A DNA stretch of 64,000 nucleotides from an uncultured Synechococcus sp. (GTDB lineage Bacteria; Cyanobacteriota; Cyanobacteriia; PCC-6307; Cyanobiaceae): positions 1 through 64,000 of the forward strand of contig CASICK010000009.1 of the NCBI GenBank assembly GCA_949373155.1, written 5' to 3'. Shown one piece after another: positions 26,590-35,456 of the stretch. The number at the start of each line of letters is the position of its first letter. The first letter of the stretch is position 1. The notes below the pieces were generated by a model. That model saw only the letters and a program-made list of their open reading frames with translations. It was not told where the DNA came from and did not search any database. A program made the position numbers and the translations under genes.

Positions 26590-27420
26590 GTGCCGTTTGC
26601 TTTTGGTGTGATTGGTCTGGGCCGGATGGCTCAGGCCCTTGTGATACCCCTGATTGAGCAGGGACTCATCCCTGCCGGTGAGGTGATCGCGGTTGTTGGG
26701 CGCCAGGACTCTGTTGCAACGGTGTCTGCGCGAGTGCCCTCCGAAGTCAAGGTGGTTGCTGCCAGTGATTTTGCGGCGGAGGAGGCTTGGGGTGCTTCGG
26801 TTCAACTCTTGGCCGTTAAGCCCCAGATGCTCGATGCGGTTGCGGCCTCTGCCCCGCCTGCAGCAGCCACTACTGCGTCGGGTTCAAGCCTTTTGCTCTC
26901 TGTCCTGGCAGGGGTTCCCTTGGCTCGGCTTCAAAATTTATTTCCTGGCCGAATCTGTGTGCGTGCCGTGCCCAATACTCCCTGCCTGGTGGGTCAAGGA
27001 CTCACGGGCTTGGCTTGGGGGGATGGCATCTCTGATCAACAGAAGCAACAAGTGCGCTCCTTTTTTGAGCCCGTTAGTGAGGTCCTCGAGCTCCCTGAAG
27101 AACGGCTCGACGCTTTTCTTGCGCTCACCTCCTCTGGTCCTGCCTATGTGGCTTTAATCGCAGAAGCGATGGCTGATGGTGCCGTTGCTGTGGGAATGCC
27201 TCGGGCTCAAGCCCATCATTTAGCCCATCGAACCCTCGCTGGAACCGCAGCTTTGTTGCACGAGCAACAGCTCCACCCCGCTGAGCTCAAAGATATGGTG
27301 GCCTCCCCTGGTGGCACCACCATGGCGGCCTTGCGTCAGCTCGAAAAAGCGGGGTTGCGTTCGGCCTTGATCGAAGCCATTGTTGCCGCTACGCAACATG
27401 GTCGGGGGATGGCGAACTAG
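26590..27420 (+). CDS. proC: Pyrroline-5-carboxylate reductase
   Basis: Last step of proline synthesis, NAD(P)H-dependent. The 276-residue protein begins at GTG 26590, 7 nt after the sepF stop. It has the Rossmann motif VIGLGRMAQAL, VRAVPNTPCLVGQG, the active-site region LTSSGPAYVALIAEAMADGA, and the family signature MVASPGGTTMAALRQLE. Longer frames overlapping sepF are excluded because they precede the conserved N-terminus. Converges on the glycosyltransferase, ends 8 nt apart. Confidence 0.95.
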   Translation: MPFAFGVIGLGRMAQALVIPLIEQGLIPAGEVIAVVGRQDSVATVSARVPSEVKVVAASDFAAEEAWGASVQLLAVKPQMLDAVAASAPPAAATTASGSSLLLSVLAGVPLARLQNLFPGRICVRAVPNTPCLVGQGLTGLAWGDGISDQQKQQVRSFFEPVSEVLELPEERLDAFLALTSSGPAYVALIAEAMADGAVAVGMPRAQAHHLAHRTLAGTAALLHEQQLHPAELKDMVASPGGTTMAALRQLEKAGLRSALIEAIVAATQHGRGMAN

Positions 27421-27427
27421 CCCTGCC

Positions 27428-28615
27428 TTAAGTGGCTAAGGCTTTCTTGGCGATCAGGCTGTCGTAAAGCTCTTCGAGAGCATCGATGTTGGAGACCATC
27501 CGGTAGCGCTCCATGACCCGCTCACGCGCTCGCCGGCTTAGCTCCTGGGTGAGTAGGGGTTGATCACGGAGAACGGGCAGCAGAGTGCGGAGCTGGGTGG
27601 TGACCCCTTGCGTGCTGAGAACGATGCCAGCCCCACCTGCGAGCACTTCTCCATCAGCTCCAGCATCCGTCGCCACGCAGGCGCATTGGCAGGCCATCGC
27701 TTCCAGAAGGGCGATGGAGAGACCCTCCACTAGAGATGGCAACACAAACACCTCAGCGCACTGGAGAAGGGCAATGCGCGTGTTGAGATCGGCTTCATAG
27801 CCCCACCACAACAGATCCCCCATCCCATTGCCGTATACGTTTTGCAGCGTGCTGCGCAGCGGCCCGTCACCCACGATCACGAGTCGGCATCCCGCTGGCT
27901 TAACCAGTCGCCAGGCCCGTAATAACGCTTCAACATTCTTCTCGGTGGCGATCCGCCCCATGTACAGAAAAATGCGCTGATCACCAAGACGTGAGCGCAC
28001 GTCATGCAGCTCCTTGCTGATCGAGGCGGGATGGCTTGGGGCAGGAGACCAGCGGTTTGGATCCACGCCATTGGGAATGACGGCAAGGCGAGTTTCGTGG
28101 ACCCCTAAACGGTTAAGAACGTCCGCCTGAAGGTCGGAAAAGACGATGACGCGGTCGTACCGGGAGAGAGCAGGCGCATAAAGCTGGTAGCCGAGCTGTT
28201 GCGTGCCCGCTGTGAGGTTGCGCAAGCCTGCGTCAAACGGAGGATGAAAGGTCGCGACCAGCGGAATGCCTAACGGCTGGCAAAGCTCCGGAAGCCTGAA
28301 GTCGAGGGGGGAAAGGGTGAGGCTGGCGTGCACGACATCTGGCTGAAGCCTTTTTAAGGATTCACGCAACTCCCTCTGCGCCCTAGGGGAGGGAATCGTG
28401 TACACCTGAGACTTCAGCAAATAGGGCAGGCTCACATCTGGATCGTGTGCGAGCAACGATGTGTTGCTGCTGCCGGGAGCGCCAGGGTTATCGAAATGAA
28501 TGAAGCTGGTTTGATGGCCGCGTTTCTTTAGGGCCTCTGTGGTGCTCAGCCCGTAGGTGACATTGCCGCAGAACGGAGTTTTTTTGCCGAGCCAGGCAAT
28601 GTGGGCCACTGGCAC
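27428..28615 (-). CDS. Family 4 glycosyltransferase
   Basis: GT-B fold glycosyltransferase of 395 residues. The N-terminal acceptor domain contains GLSTTEALKKRGHQ and DVVHASLTLSPLD. The C-terminal donor domain has IPNGVDPNRW, YMGRIATEKNVEALL, LVIVGDGPL and the GT4 signature VFVLPSLVEGLSIALLEAMA, with the EX7E-type glutamates. It may glycosylate lipids or an envelope polysaccharide; acceptor and sugar cannot be determined. GTG start. It follows the MFS gene by about 22 nt and is likely the last gene of the lrtA-deoC-recO-MFS run. Confidence 0.87.
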   Translation of the reverse strand: MPVAHIAWLGKKTPFCGNVTYGLSTTEALKKRGHQTSFIHFDNPGAPGSSNTSLLAHDPDVSLPYLLKSQVYTIPSPRAQRELRESLKRLQPDVVHASLTLSPLDFRLPELCQPLGIPLVATFHPPFDAGLRNLTAGTQQLGYQLYAPALSRYDRVIVFSDLQADVLNRLGVHETRLAVIPNGVDPNRWSPAPSHPASISKELHDVRSRLGDQRIFLYMGRIATEKNVEALLRAWRLVKPAGCRLVIVGDGPLRSTLQNVYGNGMGDLLWWGYEADLNTRIALLQCAEVFVLPSLVEGLSIALLEAMACQCACVATDAGADGEVLAGGAGIVLSTQGVTTQLRTLLPVLRDQPLLTQELSRRARERVMERYRMVSNIDALEELYDSLIAKKALAT

Positions 28616-28637
28616 CGTCGCGAAGCCGAATCTGAAG

Positions 28638-30053
28638 TTAGCAGCGCTCCCAAGGCCGCTCCCACAAAGCTGCAGCTAAAGACAGTGCCGCAAGCACCCA
28701 GAGCACCGGGATCAAGCCAATACTGCTTACCAGGGCGCCGGCAAGAACTAGGGGCAGGCTGAGAGCAATGTTGATCAGGTTGTTCTGAAGCCCGAAGACC
28801 CGACCTCGCTGGGATTCTGGAGTGTCTTCCTGAATCGTGGTCTGAGCTGGAATCGCTACGAGAGCGGCACCAATGCCAAGGATGCCGCACAACAGCAAAG
28901 TGATGCTGAGATTTCCTCGCAGTTGCCCGAGCATGATCAGACACCAGGTGATCGTGCCCAGACCGGCTGCAGCAAGTCGCCGACGGCTAAATCGGTGGCC
29001 CATTTGGGCCACAAGTACAGCGCCAATGGCCATCCCTAGTCCGCTCATCGCTAGCAGGGTGCCGAAGCCTGTTGGCCCCAGCCCTTGGATGGCAGATGCC
29101 AGGCTGATTGCCAGCACGTAAAGCGCGGCTAGCAGGCTGTAAAGCACCACGAGATGAACCATGGCTCCGCGGACAGATGCCTGCTGTCGAAGCACCTGTA
29201 TCCCCGCCACGATTTCTTTCCAGACCGGATCGCTGCTGTCTTTTCTCGGTGGCTCTCGCATCTGGATGGTGCTCAGACTGATGGCTGCCATGCCGTAACA
29301 GAACGGAAGCAGCAGAAATTCGCCACCGCTGATCCCTACCGATTGCAGCAGGTGGTTGAGTCCTCGCAGGATTGGATCGCCCAGGGCAAAGCCAACGATC
29401 GTGGCTCCCATGCTCGTGGCTTGATAGAGAGAATTGGCGGCCAGAAGGTGTTCTCTTGGCACCAGCAGTGGGATCGACGCCTGTTCAGCAGGAGCGAAAA
29501 ACTGGGTCAGAACCGACTCAAGGAAGGTCATGACCAGCAGAGCCCAATATCCCCAGCTCAGCCCAAACCAGTGGGGGCCAGGGATCAGAAACAGAGGGGT
29601 GCACAGCACAAGCAGTGCACGCAAGCCATTGGAGGCCACCATCACTCTGCGTTTGGGCCAGCGGTCGACCCACACACCGGCAACGGATCCCAGCACCATC
29701 GCTGGGATGGTGTTAGCCACGTAGATGCCAGTAGCCAGCAACGTGATGCGTTGGGCGCGCGTCTCGAAATCCATGCGAATCGCAGAGGCGATTTCAGCAA
29801 GTGCGCCATTGCTATCCGGTGTATTGCTCACCCAGTATTGGGCGATTAAATACACCATCAACACGATGTAGAACTTGTCCGCGAGTTGGGAGAAGATCTG
29901 GCCGACCCAGAGGCGTCGGAAGCCATCGAGATGGATCACGGCCTGAAGGCCGCGGCGACCTTCAGGATTGGCGCTGGTGGGCAGGGCCGGGTCCGGGCTG
30001 CTTAGGGGGGGACCGCTCAAAATGTGTTCACTCGCCGAATCATGATCGCCCAC
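28638..30053 (-). CDS. Major facilitator superfamily exporter
   Basis: A 471-residue MFS protein with twelve predicted helices, of the EntS/MFS_3 type. It has GFRRLWVGQIFSQLADKFY before helix 1, the loop 2-3 motif GVWVDRWPKRRVMV, and a mirrored GHRFSRRRLAAAG motif in the second half. The first ~35 residues are hydrophilic and Pro/Ser-rich. The substrate is unknown; the closest functional analogues export siderophores or drugs. GTG start at 30053, 40 nt after recO. Confidence 0.86.
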   Translation of the reverse strand: MGDHDSASEHILSGPPLSSPDPALPTSANPEGRRGLQAVIHLDGFRRLWVGQIFSQLADKFYIVLMVYLIAQYWVSNTPDSNGALAEIASAIRMDFETRAQRITLLATGIYVANTIPAMVLGSVAGVWVDRWPKRRVMVASNGLRALLVLCTPLFLIPGPHWFGLSWGYWALLVMTFLESVLTQFFAPAEQASIPLLVPREHLLAANSLYQATSMGATIVGFALGDPILRGLNHLLQSVGISGGEFLLLPFCYGMAAISLSTIQMREPPRKDSSDPVWKEIVAGIQVLRQQASVRGAMVHLVVLYSLLAALYVLAISLASAIQGLGPTGFGTLLAMSGLGMAIGAVLVAQMGHRFSRRRLAAAGLGTITWCLIMLGQLRGNLSITLLLCGILGIGAALVAIPAQTTIQEDTPESQRGRVFGLQNNLINIALSLPLVLAGALVSSIGLIPVLWVLAALSLAAALWERPWERC

Positions 30054-30093
30054 CGCAGGCTGTAGCGCGAAACCCTCTTGTCTTGCTGGATGG

Positions 30094-30909
30094 TTAGGCG
30101 CTAGCGACAGCCTCTCTCACCATGGCAAACGAGCGGACAGGCCTTGGGAGATGGACGCGGCACCAGCACTCCATAAGGCTAAAAAGCCGGAGCCAAACCG
30201 GTCGCGGTCCCATCAATCCACCGTCTTGGCGTTGCGGCAGTTCAAGCCGCGTTAATCGCTGAAGCAGGGCGAGTTCCGAGGGGTTGATCTGAATGGCCGC
30301 TCCAGCTTGAGCACCGATGGCCAGACCTTCGTCGGCCAGCAGGCTGCAGCGCCAGTCCCAATTCCCGATCGGTGGAGCCAGGGCGGCTCCAGTGCGGCAA
30401 CAGGTTTGGAGCGGGAGGCCATAGCCGCCGAGAGCGAGCAGATGAACGCAGGCCTGAACAAGGGTTGCCAGGGTTCGATCAACACGCTCGGCTTCAGAGC
30501 TTCCAAACTCAGATTCACGCTGTCTTCGCGCCAGCCGCTCGAGACGCTCGAGATGCATCAAGACCGCACTGAGCATCCCGGGTACGGGATCATCGCCAGC
30601 GACCAACGAGATCGAGAGCTCCGATAGGGCCTGGGCGGCTGCCAGCGTTTCCAATCGCTGCCCCACGTTGCCGAAATTGTGTTGGACCCGAAGTTGGCGC
30701 ACCCGAAGCAGGCCGCTGCGTCCCCCCACCTGCAGTTCCAGGGTGGTAAGAGGAACCGCCGCCGCCAGGCTGCTCCGTGGTTTACGTGCTCCCGGTACGG
30801 CCAGGCGAATCAGGCCCACGTCATCACTGAGCAGGGTGAGCAGCCTGTCGTGCTCCCCGAGGGGGCCCACCTTTAACGCCAATCCTTCGATCCGCCGTTC
30901 CGGGCTCAT
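30094..30909 (-). CDS. recO: DNA repair protein RecO
   Basis: Recombination mediator that helps load RecA with RecR at gaps. The 271-residue protein begins with the OB-fold pattern RIEGLALKVGPLGEHDRLLTL and has SLAAAVPLTTLELQVGGRSG, then an all-helical domain with a possible zinc site (QTCCRTG and neighbours). ATG 30909 overlaps the stop of the upstream DeoC-like gene by 4 nt (ATGA). The in-frame extension upstream of that ATG is not family-like and overlaps the DeoC-like gene. Confidence 0.9.
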   Translation of the reverse strand: MSPERRIEGLALKVGPLGEHDRLLTLLSDDVGLIRLAVPGARKPRSSLAAAVPLTTLELQVGGRSGLLRVRQLRVQHNFGNVGQRLETLAAAQALSELSISLVAGDDPVPGMLSAVLMHLERLERLARRQRESEFGSSEAERVDRTLATLVQACVHLLALGGYGLPLQTCCRTGAALAPPIGNWDWRCSLLADEGLAIGAQAGAAIQINPSELALLQRLTRLELPQRQDGGLMGPRPVWLRLFSLMECWCRVHLPRPVRSFAMVREAVASA

Positions 30910-31586
30910 TGCGGATGCCGGAGGGCCTGAATTAACGCTGGACCATGGCTGGTTCCCAGGGCCGTGGCGCCCTCTTCCACAAGGTCCAGCGCCGTTTCCA
31001 ACCGTTGAATCCCCCCGGCCGCCTTGATCGCGCAATTCCCCCTTGCAAGCTCTTTGAGCTTGCGCACTTGCAGCGGAGTGGTGGCCGCTCCAAATCCGTT
31101 GCCTGCTTGTAAGAACGCAGCACCGGCATCGATCGCGGCTTCTACCGCCAAGCTCAGGCGCTCTGGCTGCAAGCGGTTCACATCCAAAATCACCGTCACA
31201 GGTAGGCCGAGATCGCAGATCTGCGCGAGTTCTTCCGCATAGGCTTCCGCCCGCCCTGCCGTGATGGCAGCGAGATTGGGCACTACCTCGAGGGCATCAG
31301 CCCCTCGGGCTGCGGCCCATTCCGCTTGCGCCCGTTTGAGCTCCGCTGGAATCGTTCCGAAGGGGAAGTCCACAACAGCAAACAAGCGAAGACGCCCGCT
31401 TGGTCCGATGCGGTTTCGCACGGCTTCTAGGTGGCAGAGGCTGGTGCAGAGCCCCCCGAAGCCGAGCAGTCGCGCCGCATCACAGAGGTTGTGCAGAGCC
31501 TCCTCTTCTAAAAGTGGATCTAAAACGGCTTGATGAATCAAGGGCGGGAGCTCCGGAAGCTCCCGCTGACGTGGCGACGCGGTCAT
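30906..31586 (-). CDS. DeoC-like aldolase with missing Schiff-base lysine
   Basis: A 226-residue protein with the DeoC (deoxyribose-phosphate aldolase) fold pattern: FPFGTIPAELKRAQAE, LPVTVILDVN, and AIKAAGGIQRLETALDLVEE with Lys188. However, the lysine that forms the Schiff base in FxKTSTGF is replaced by Gln160 (FLQAGNGFG), and the catalytic Asp position is Glu100. Classical aldolase activity is therefore doubtful; the protein may have another reaction or a non-catalytic role. It lies between lrtA and recO, with a 4-nt overlap onto recO. Confidence 0.82.
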   Translation of the reverse strand: MTASPRQRELPELPPLIHQAVLDPLLEEEALHNLCDAARLLGFGGLCTSLCHLEAVRNRIGPSGRLRLFAVVDFPFGTIPAELKRAQAEWAAARGADALEVVPNLAAITAGRAEAYAEELAQICDLGLPVTVILDVNRLQPERLSLAVEAAIDAGAAFLQAGNGFGAATTPLQVRKLKELARGNCAIKAAGGIQRLETALDLVEEGATALGTSHGPALIQALRHPQ

Positions 31587-31608
31587 CGTTGAGGGGCATG
31601 CACTGGCC

Positions 31609-32184
31609 TTAGTTCCGCGCTTGGATCACGCCAAAGCCACCGTGATTGCGGTGATAAATCACCTGGAGTTCACCGCTTTCTTTGTCTCGAAATAGGTAGA
31701 AGTCGTGGTCGATCACTTCAAGCTGATGGCGCGCCTCGTCAAGGCTCATCGCTGGCATGGCGAAGTATTTGCGCCGAACCCCTGGGTTGGGAAGCTGCGC
31801 TTCTTTGCCTTCGAGCAGTGAGTCTTCTGTGGGCCGTTCCGTGAGTAGGACGTCATTTTCTGCTGTTGGGGTGGTCCGATGGCCATGGTCGCTGTGGCGT
31901 TCCTTGAACCGTCGCAGCTGCCGCGCCAACTTATTTGCGACCAGATCGATACTGGCGTAAAGGTTTTCGCTTCTTTCCTGGGCGCGAATCACCGTGCCAT
32001 TAGCGAACACAGTGACCTCCGCGGTTTGTTGCGGAACCCTGGGGTTCCGAGCCACTGACAAGTGCACATCCGCTTCCTTGACGAGGTCGTCGAAGTGATG
32101 GATAGCCCGTTCCAGTTTTGTTTCGGTGTATTCCCGCAGTGCGGGCGTTACATCCAAATTGCGACCATGGATCAGAAGCTTCAT
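31609..32184 (-). CDS. lrtA: Long-form ribosome hibernation factor (LrtA/HPF)
   Basis: Dimerises 70S ribosomes into inactive 100S particles in darkness or starvation. The 191-residue protein has the N-terminal S30AE domain ([20 protein letters not shown], then [14 protein letters not shown]) and a C-terminal dimerisation domain ([20 protein letters not shown] and [20 protein letters not shown]). In cyanobacteria the homologue is light-repressed. Its ATG is only 11 nt from the divergent lipB start, so regulation must lie inside coding DNA. Confidence 0.94.
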   Translation of the reverse strand: MKLLIHGRNLDVTPALREYTETKLERAIHHFDDLVKEADVHLSVARNPRVPQQTAEVTVFANGTVIRAQERSENLYASIDLVANKLARQLRRFKERHSDHGHRTTPTAENDVLLTERPTEDSLLEGKEAQLPNPGVRRKYFAMPAMSLDEARHQLEVIDHDFYLFRDKESGELQVIYHRNHGGFGVIQARN

Positions 32185-32195
32185 GGTGGTCCCCT

Positions 32196-32918
32196 TTGCC
32201 TGGTTCTACCGGCAACCTACTAACTGCCTCAGGCGCAGGACAGCGGTCTGCGGCATTTCTTTTTGAGCCGGTTGCGCCCGTGCCGTTCTCTCAGGCCTGG
32301 GAGTGGCAACGTGGATGGCAGCAGCAATTACTCGCTGCGGAAAGCTCAGCCAGAGAAGCGGTTTGGATTCTTCAACATCCGTCTTGCTTCACCCTTGGTC
32401 GCGGAGCGACGGAAGATCACTTGCGCTTTGATCCCGAGAATGCGCCAGCTCCCCTGCATCGCATCGATCGGGGTGGGGAGGTCACGCACCATGCCCCCGG
32501 GCAGTTGGTGGCCTATCCGGTGTTGGACCTTCGCCGGCGAGAACCAGACCTTCATTGGTACTTGCGCCAGCTCGAACAGGTGGTGATCGATGTGTTGGCG
32601 GCTTTGGACTTGATGGGCGAACGCATCCCTGGGCTCACGGGGGTTTGGCTGGAGGGGCGAAAAGTAGCGGCCATTGGGGTGGGATGTCGTCGTTGGATCA
32701 CTCAGCACGGCCTTGCCCTCAATGTGTCGTGCGCCATGGAAGGGTTTGCGCAGGTTGTGCCCTGTGGAATTTCTGATCGTCCGGTGGATCGCTTGCAGCG
32801 CTGGATTCCTGGCATCACCCCTGCGGATGTGCAGCCACTTCTGCGGGATGCGCTGGCCCAGCGCCTGTCACTCAGCTGGTACGACCTTGCTGGTCTTGAT
32901 TCTGGGTGGTACTCCTAG
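32196..32918 (+). CDS. lipB: Octanoyl-ACP:protein transferase (LipB)
   Basis: Transfers octanoate from ACP to lipoyl domains, first step of lipoate synthesis. The product is about 240 residues, with [16 protein letters not shown], the signature [40 protein letters not shown] and the catalytic Cys in [11 protein letters not shown]. The start is assigned to TTG 32196 because it is the only start codon between the divergent lrtA ATG and the conserved first strand ([12 protein letters not shown]); no good ribosome site is seen. The pdhC lipoyl domain encoded nearby is a likely substrate. Confidence 0.88.
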   Translation: MPGSTGNLLTASGAGQRSAAFLFEPVAPVPFSQAWEWQRGWQQQLLAAESSAREAVWILQHPSCFTLGRGATEDHLRFDPENAPAPLHRIDRGGEVTHHAPGQLVAYPVLDLRRREPDLHWYLRQLEQVVIDVLAALDLMGERIPGLTGVWLEGRKVAAIGVGCRRWITQHGLALNVSCAMEGFAQVVPCGISDRPVDRLQRWIPGITPADVQPLLRDALAQRLSLSWYDLAGLDSGWYS

Positions 32919-32938
32919 GCGCAAGCTGAAACAACGTT

Positions 32939-34885
32939 GTGGGTTCGTTTGCACAGGCCAGCTGGCGACCAACGCCTTGGGAGTTGAAATCACTCGCCCG
33001 TCAGCAGCATGTGCAAGGCCTAGGGAGAGTGGATCAACTCTGGCCCTGGCTTGAGCAACGTCATGGTGCGCTGATGGCTGTGGATGCACCCCATGCTGCC
33101 CATCCGGAGCATTTCACCTATCAGGAGTTATCGCAACGGATCACGTCTGCGGCTGCAGGGTTTCGTTCCTTAGGGATTCGTGAGGGCGATGTGGTGGGAC
33201 TGTTTGCAGAAAACAGCCCCCGCTGGCTGATGGCAGATCAAGGCCTGATGCGCGCTGGTGCGGCGGATGCGGTGCGTGGTGCTTCAGCGCCCGTAGAGGA
33301 GTTGCGTTACATCCTTGAGGACGCCAAGGCTGTGGCCCTGGTGGTGCAAAATGCGGACCTTTGGAAACGGCTCCAATTGCCTGCGCAGCTGCGTAGCCAG
33401 CTGCGCTTTGTGCTGCAGCTCGAAGGTGATGCTGTGGATCAAGACTTGATCTCTTGGGCTGATCTTTTGGCGGCTGGCGCCAAGCAACAGGCGCCGGATC
33501 CAGACGCTGGTCGAGACGCGGCCAGCGCTGCAAGCACAACAGCCACCATCCTTTACACCTCAGGAACCACCGGTCAGCCCAAAGGCGTTCCGCTCAGCCA
33601 CGCCAACCTGCTGCATCAGATGCGCAGCTTGAGTTGCGTCGCTCGGCCAGACGCTGGCGCTCCTGTGCTCAGCGTGTTGCCGATCTGGCATGCCTATGAA
33701 CGCAGTGCGGAGTATTACTTCTTCTCCTGCGCCTGTTCGCAGAGCTACACCACGATTAAACAGCTCAAACGTGATTTGCCCAGGGTGAAGCCTGTGGTGA
33801 TGGTCACGGTGCCGCGCCTCTGGGAGGCGGTGCAAGCCGGGTTTGAAGATGTCCTGAAAACATTCCCTGCATCCAGGCAGCGCCTGCTTCGCGCGGCTCT
33901 CGCCAATAGCAGTGCTTACTGCTTGGCCCGGCGTCAGCGTCGCAACCTGATGCTGATGTCCTTGGGACGCCGTCAACGCTTGATGGCGCGCCTGAAATCC
34001 GCCGGGCGTTGGCCCGCCCATGCCCTGGCATCCAAGCTGATCTGGCCAAAGCTGAGGTTGCAGCTCAGTGGGGGGCAGCTGCGCTTTCCCATCAATGGAG
34101 GAGGAGCGATCGCTCCTCATGTGGATTCCTTCTTTGAGGCGGTGGGGATTGAGTTGTTGGTCGGCTATGGCCTCACTGAAACAAGTCCGGTTGTGAGTTG
34201 CCGGCGTCCATGGCGCAACATTCGCGGAAGTTCAGGCCAGCCCTTGCCAGATACGGAGTTCCGGATTGTGGATGCTGAGACGCGTCAACCCCTCGGCTGT
34301 CGTGATTGTGGCGTTGTCTTGGTGCGTGGTCCCCAGGTGATGGCTGGGTATCTGCGTCGTCCAGAAGCCACCGCAAAAGTGTTGGATGCCGATGGCTGGT
34401 TTGATACCGGTGATCTGGGCATGCTCTTGCCCGATGGGTCGGTCGTGCTGACGGGTCGTGCCAAGGACACGATTGTGTTGAGCAGTGGTGAAAACATTGA
34501 GCCGGCACCTTTGGAGGAGGAGCTGGTGTCCAGCCCCTTGATCGAACAGGTGATGCTCGTTGGCCAAGATCAACGCCAGTTGGCGGCCTTGGTTGTGCCG
34601 CGCCTCGAGGCGATGTTGGCCTGGGGCGCAGAGCAGGGCCTCAGCTTGCCCGCTGATCTGGGTGGGACTCCAGGCGATCAAGACTTGCGGCGTTTGCTGC
34701 GCGGGGAACTGAATCGTCTGCTGAGTTTGCGCGTTGGTGCCCGTTCGGATGAACGGGTGATGGGTGTGGTGTTGGTGGCGCCGTTCACGATCGAAAACGG
34801 CTTACTCACGCAGACCTTGAAGCAGCGTCGTGATCGGATCAGTGGGCGTGATCGGGAGTCGATTCAGGCTCTTTACGGATGCTGA
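32939..34885 (+). CDS. Long-chain acyl-ACP/acyl-CoA synthetase
   Basis: ANL-superfamily enzyme of 648 residues that activates free fatty acids; in cyanobacteria the single homologue acts as acyl-ACP synthetase (Aas) for fatty-acid recycling. Motifs are ILYTSGTTGQPKGVPLSH (P-loop), VLPIWHAYERSAEYYF, GYGLTETSPVV, DADGWFDTGDLGML and GRAKDTIVLSSGENIEP, with the C-terminal catalytic Lys region LLTQTLKQRR. GTG start at 32939, 20 nt after lipB. Distinguishing ACP from CoA as acceptor is not possible from motifs. Confidence 0.9.
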   Translation: MGSFAQASWRPTPWELKSLARQQHVQGLGRVDQLWPWLEQRHGALMAVDAPHAAHPEHFTYQELSQRITSAAAGFRSLGIREGDVVGLFAENSPRWLMADQGLMRAGAADAVRGASAPVEELRYILEDAKAVALVVQNADLWKRLQLPAQLRSQLRFVLQLEGDAVDQDLISWADLLAAGAKQQAPDPDAGRDAASAASTTATILYTSGTTGQPKGVPLSHANLLHQMRSLSCVARPDAGAPVLSVLPIWHAYERSAEYYFFSCACSQSYTTIKQLKRDLPRVKPVVMVTVPRLWEAVQAGFEDVLKTFPASRQRLLRAALANSSAYCLARRQRRNLMLMSLGRRQRLMARLKSAGRWPAHALASKLIWPKLRLQLSGGQLRFPINGGGAIAPHVDSFFEAVGIELLVGYGLTETSPVVSCRRPWRNIRGSSGQPLPDTEFRIVDAETRQPLGCRDCGVVLVRGPQVMAGYLRRPEATAKVLDADGWFDTGDLGMLLPDGSVVLTGRAKDTIVLSSGENIEPAPLEEELVSSPLIEQVMLVGQDQRQLAALVVPRLEAMLAWGAEQGLSLPADLGGTPGDQDLRRLLRGELNRLLSLRVGARSDERVMGVVLVAPFTIENGLLTQTLKQRRDRISGRDRESIQALYGC

Positions 34886-34968
34886 ATCGATGCTGATACC
34901 TGCATCCCCTGATTTGGGTTGACCTGCAGCCACTGGACTGAGACGCTTGGCACCACGTCATTAATTCC

Positions 34969-35412
34969 ATGTCGGACGGCAACACCCTCTCGATCAAGCG
35001 CTCGATCACCATTCGTGCGGTGGTGACTCCTGCATGGAAGGAGGAGGCTGAACGCGAGTTGAGCAACGGCATCGCCACCTCGGATCAGCAGCTTGCCCAG
35101 CTGGAGCAAGAGGGTCAGCAGGTCGTTGACCAGGTCCGTCGTCAGAGTGCGAATCCGCTTGACCCCCGCGTGCAAGAGCAGGTGGGTCAGGTGCAGCAAC
35201 AGGTGGCGGCAAAACGCTCTGAGCTAGAGGAGCAAAAGCGAAACCTCTTGCAGCAACAGGCTCAAGTACGTGAGCTAGAGATGGATCAGATTGTTGAACA
35301 AGGGCAGCTCGATAGTTTTTGCGACATCAAAGTTGGCGATAATTTGGTCAGCAAGATGCAGGTGTCGGTCGTTGTTCGCGATGGCGTCATCGAATCGATC
35401 GATCAGGGCTAA
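34969..35412 (+). CDS. YlqD-like coiled-coil protein
   Basis: A 147-residue protein of the YlqD family: a beta-rich N-terminus (LSIKRSITIRAVVTPAWKEE), a long Gln/Glu-rich coiled coil at about 35-110, and a C-terminal KVGDNLVSKMQVSVVVRDG strand pair. No known function. It lies between the acyl synthetase and pdhC on the same strand, with 83 and 44 nt spacing, so it could share a transcript. Confidence 0.78.
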   Translation: MSDGNTLSIKRSITIRAVVTPAWKEEAERELSNGIATSDQQLAQLEQEGQQVVDQVRRQSANPLDPRVQEQVGQVQQQVAAKRSELEEQKRNLLQQQAQVRELEMDQIVEQGQLDSFCDIKVGDNLVSKMQVSVVVRDGVIESIDQG

Positions 35413-35456
35413 CCCGGGCCGTAAAATCTGTCTGATTAGCTCTTCTGGAGACGGTT

